In this document: one piece after another, positions 14,227 to 15,686 of the stretch
Layout: every line of letters starts with the position of its first letter
Position numbering within the stretch: the stretch's first letter is position 1
Notes under the pieces: generated by a model
What the model was told of the DNA's origin: nothing
What the model saw: only the letters and a program-made list of their open reading frames with translations
Database searches by the model: none
From: CAZPAN01 sp964428485
Lineage (GTDB): Bacteria; Actinomycetota; Coriobacteriia; Coriobacteriales; CADBOM01
Assembly (NCBI GenBank): GCA_964428485.1
Contig: CAYRYP010000031.1
Span: forward strand, 1 to 15,686
Length of the DNA stretch: 15,686 nt
Direction: 5' to 3'
Program-made: the position numbers and the translations under genes

Positions 14227-14903
14227 GCGTTCCTGACCTTTTCCCAATCATTTGCAAACAGCTCGATGCCCCTGTCGGTGAGGGGGTGCTTGATGCACTT
14301 CTCCAACACGTTGAAGGGCACGGTGGCGACGTCAACCCCCATGAGCGCCGCCTGCGTAACGTGGTTGACACTGCGGACGGACGCGGCGATCACCTCGACC
14401 TGCTCGCCTGCGACCCCCACGTCGGTGAAGTCATAGTTCTTGATGGCTGTGACGATGTCGGCCACCTGCTCGAGCCCGTCCTCCCCGATGTCGTCGAAAC
14501 GTCCGATGAAGGGGCTTATGTAGCGTGCGCCCGCACGGGCAGCCATGATGGCCTGCGGGACACTGAAGACGAGAGTCATGTTGACGCGGATGCCCTCGTC
14601 AGCGAGCACCCTGGTGGCCGCAAGGCCGTTGGGGGTGACCGGGATCTTCACCACAACATGAGGTGAGATAGCTGCAAGACTGCGCCCATCGGCGACCATA
14701 TCGTCCACGGTCTCGGACATGGTCTCGGCGGAGACCGGTCCGCGAACTATGTCACATATCCTCTCGATGTGCTTAGGAAAGTCCTCGAGCCTACCCCCGG
14801 TGCGAGCATATAGACTCGGGTTGGTGGTGACGCCTGCAAGCGCCCCCCAGGATGCCGCCTCGGCTATCTCGTCCAAGTTGGCGGTATCGACGAAGAACTT
14901 CAA
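14223..14903 (-). CDS. tal: transaldolase (small TalC/FSA-type fold)
   Basis: Class I aldolase-fold enzyme of the pentose phosphate pathway that transfers a dihydroxyacetone unit. The 226-residue product is of the short bacterial subfamily also containing fructose-6-phosphate aldolase. The Schiff-base lysine is Lys86 in VVVKIPVT and the TTNPS block is at 26-30. At positions distinguishing the two activities it has Glu60 (SAET) and Phe132 (ISPFIGRFDD) where E. coli FSA has Gln59 and Tyr131, favouring transaldolase. The start is TTG 14901-14903, supported by AGGAGGAGG 5 bases upstream. Overlap with rho suggests coupled translation. It shares a pathway with RpiB. Confidence 0.93.
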   Translation of the reverse strand: MKFFVDTANLDEIAEAASWGALAGVTTNPSLYARTGGRLEDFPKHIERICDIVRGPVSAETMSETVDDMVADGRSLAAISPHVVVKIPVTPNGLAATRVLADEGIRVNMTLVFSVPQAIMAARAGARYISPFIGRFDDIGEDGLEQVADIVTAIKNYDFTDVGVAGEQVEVIAASVRSVNHVTQAALMGVDVATVPFNVLEKCIKHPLTDRGIELFANDWEKVRNA

Positions 14904-14926
14904 GTTGTCCTCCTCCTATGTGTACC

Positions 14927-14948
14927 CACATCCCCCGAAGTGGATGTG
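14927..14948 (-). promoter_or_regulatory. UUCG-capped hairpin in the transaldolase gene leader
   Basis: On the minus strand CACATCC (14942-14948) pairs with GGATGTG (14927-14933). The 8-base centre ACTTCGGG allows an extra C-G pair closing a UUCG tetraloop, which makes an unusually stable RNA hairpin. It ends about 10 bases before the AGGAGGAGG ribosome binding site, so it lies in the 5' leader. A second, weaker stem, ATGGG/CCCAT (14971-14975 with 14958-14962 on the plus strand), followed by TTTT, lies just upstream and could be an intrinsic terminator. Confidence 0.45.
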
Positions 14949-15306
14949 TTAACCAAAATGGGTCTTCTGTCCCATCTTTCTACCTGATACATAGTCGCAC
15001 TGGGAAGCACCGGCGCTAGGCGCAATGCTAGCTCTCCGCGATGCTGTTTGTTTGACTGATGAGAAGTCCGGCTATCCGCCGGTTCTGGAATGACTTGGAA
15101 CTCAATGGATGATCAGGACTTTAGGATGTCCCTACGCCTGTATCCGAAACGCCGTTCGAAAGTGAGGTGGGAGATACGCAACTCGACGTGCCTGATCGCT
15201 TCGCGTTTATGATAGCGCACAAGAGACGAAGCTGCCACTGAAAGCGCGAGCGAACGGCAACGGACATCGTACCCGGTAACACCCAGCGCGCCTAACTTTC
15301 CAAACT

Positions 15307-15327
15307 CCGTCCCCGTCGGGGGCACGG
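15307..15327 (-). terminator. candidate terminator downstream of the AlbA_2-like gene
   Basis: CCGT-CCCC (15307-15314) pairs with GGGG (15318-15321) and ACGG (15324-15327), with a two-base bulge and a 3-base loop. In the minus-strand transcript the stem starts 9 bases after the stop codon and is followed by AGTTTGG. Position and stability fit a terminator; the U-tract is short. Confidence 0.4.
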
Positions 15328-15335
15328 CGATACAA

Positions 15336-15686
15336 TTAGACAAGCCGATATTTCCGATTTTTGCTCGTTGTCGATGCTGTTGCCTCAACGGTACCGCACT
15401 TAATAAGGTCTTTCACCCGACGACGCGCCTGGCTAATCGACATGCCGCTTTTTTCGGCAAGCTCCCGAATAGACATCTCATCGCCCTCTTGAAGCAAAAC
15501 CTCGATGGTAGCCTTTTCCTTTGTTGTAGCGACGCTGTGCCTACCATCTCCATGCGGACGCCTAAGAATCACTTTGAAATGATCTATCGCCGGATAGAAC
15601 TCGGGGGGATCAAGATGGTGCTCTTCCATCTGCGCCATCATAAGCAGAATGCCAGTCCCGTTGCCTTCAGCTAAAAACCCCGTTCC
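15336..15686 (-). CDS. C-terminal part of an ATP-binding winged-helix protein (AlbA_2/RecG-like), 5' end beyond window
   Basis: The frame is open to the right edge, so the 117 residues seen are a C-terminal fragment. The segment EGNGTGILLMMAQ, then LDPPEF and HFKVILRR, matches the C-terminal ATPase-like region of AlbA_2 (Schlafen-like) or HATPase_c_4 putative transcriptional regulators, whose usual form is roughly GTGI..M......PEF.....F.VTL. A winged-helix DNA-binding domain follows (about 60-117): MSIRELAEKSGMSISQARRR is the helix-turn-helix. A Met at 15639-15641 could start a 101-residue protein, but the conserved block upstream argues against it. Such proteins are common accessory genes of uncertain role. 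The family call is from memory of motif patterns. Confidence 0.7.
   Translation of the reverse strand, partial: GTGFLAEGNGTGILLMMAQMEEHHLDPPEFYPAIDHFKVILRRPHGDGRHSVATTKEKATIEVLLQEGDEMSIRELAEKSGMSISQARRRVKDLIKCGTVEATASTTSKNRKYRLV

Larger units (their letters stand above)
14904..15335. other. intergenic region without a convincing gene, several hairpins
   Basis: About 430 bases lie between the transaldolase gene and the stop of the rightmost gene. Frames on both strands are short and none has a good ribosome binding site or a recognisable product. Inverted repeats include AGAA-GT-CCGGC/GCCGG-TTCT (15062-15086), a two-part stem at 15006-15029, the stems at 14927-14975, and 15307-15327. No tRNA cloverleaf or known riboswitch could be fitted. 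It may hold the promoter and leader of the transaldolase-rho operon or a small RNA. Confidence 0.5.

Noticed and set aside
14223..14903. Fructose-6-phosphate aldolase (FSA) as the activity
   Set aside because: Glu60 and Phe132 match transaldolases; E. coli FSA has Gln and Tyr at these places.
15054..15095. Possible hammerhead ribozyme (CTGATGAG followed by a CCGGC stem)
   Set aside because: The second core strand GAAA does not follow stem II, and no stems I and III can be built around it.
14995..15240. Possible cobalamin riboswitch pieces (CACTGGGAAG, GCCACTG)
   Set aside because: The pieces are in the wrong order and the other conserved boxes are absent; no B12-related gene is nearby.
15113..15388. 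91-codon minus-strand frame between the transaldolase gene and the right-edge gene
   Set aside because: It overlaps the end of the right-edge gene in another frame, lacks a ribosome binding site and shows no domain; composition looks non-coding.

Overview
The window is a GC-rich chromosomal stretch in which all but one of the recognisable genes lie on the minus strand. Read right to left, the order is fsa/tal, rho, rpmE, thyX, a DUF1385 (YqhQ-type) gene, then prfA, prmC, tsaC, rpiB, glyA, a dCMP deaminase gene, a small AtpI-like membrane protein, and the F-type ATP synthase genes atpB, atpE, atpF, atpH and the start of atpA, which runs off the left edge. The GC content, the Rho with a long low-complexity N-terminal insertion, ThyX instead of ThyA, non-ATG starts with strong Shine-Dalgarno sites and the combined gene order suggest an actinomycetote of the class Coriobacteriia (Olsenella, Atopobium or Collinsella type). 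This assignment is inference from memory, not a search.

Layout. 1-3323 is the ATP synthase operon, with a probable promoter and several palindromes at 3338-3454. 3508-6637 carries dCMP deaminase, glyA, rpiB and tsaC. The rpiB-glyA spacer holds three tandem hairpins and the tsaC-rpiB spacer holds four palindromic elements. 6709-8693 is prmC and prfA, sharing one base. 8846-9841 is the only plus-strand gene: a nine-helix membrane protein whose topology and conserved loops suggest a divergent UbiA/MenA-type prenyltransferase. It runs divergently from prfA and its 3' end overlaps the 3' end of the DUF1385 gene by 108 bp. 9734-11677 is DUF1385 and thyX (3-base gap). 11838-12308 is rpmE, encoding an L31 with an unusual Ala/Glu/Lys-rich tail, preceded by a structured leader. 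12424-14903 is rho and a transaldolase gene with a 4-base overlap. 14904-15335 has no convincing gene but several hairpins. The right edge carries the C-terminal part of an ATP-binding winged-helix protein of the AlbA_2/RecG-like class.

Functionally this is mostly core machinery: ATP synthesis; translation termination (RF1 and its methylase PrmC), tRNA t6A formation (TsaC) and ribosomal protein L31; transcription termination (Rho); pentose phosphate metabolism (RpiB, transaldolase); and a dispersed thymidylate set (GlyA makes methylene-THF, dCMP deaminase makes dUMP, ThyX joins them). I see no phage, CRISPR, insertion sequence or defence island, and no complete undescribed system. The best leads are the divergent UbiA-like protein and its antisense overlap, the L31 tail and leader, and the structured non-coding segments.
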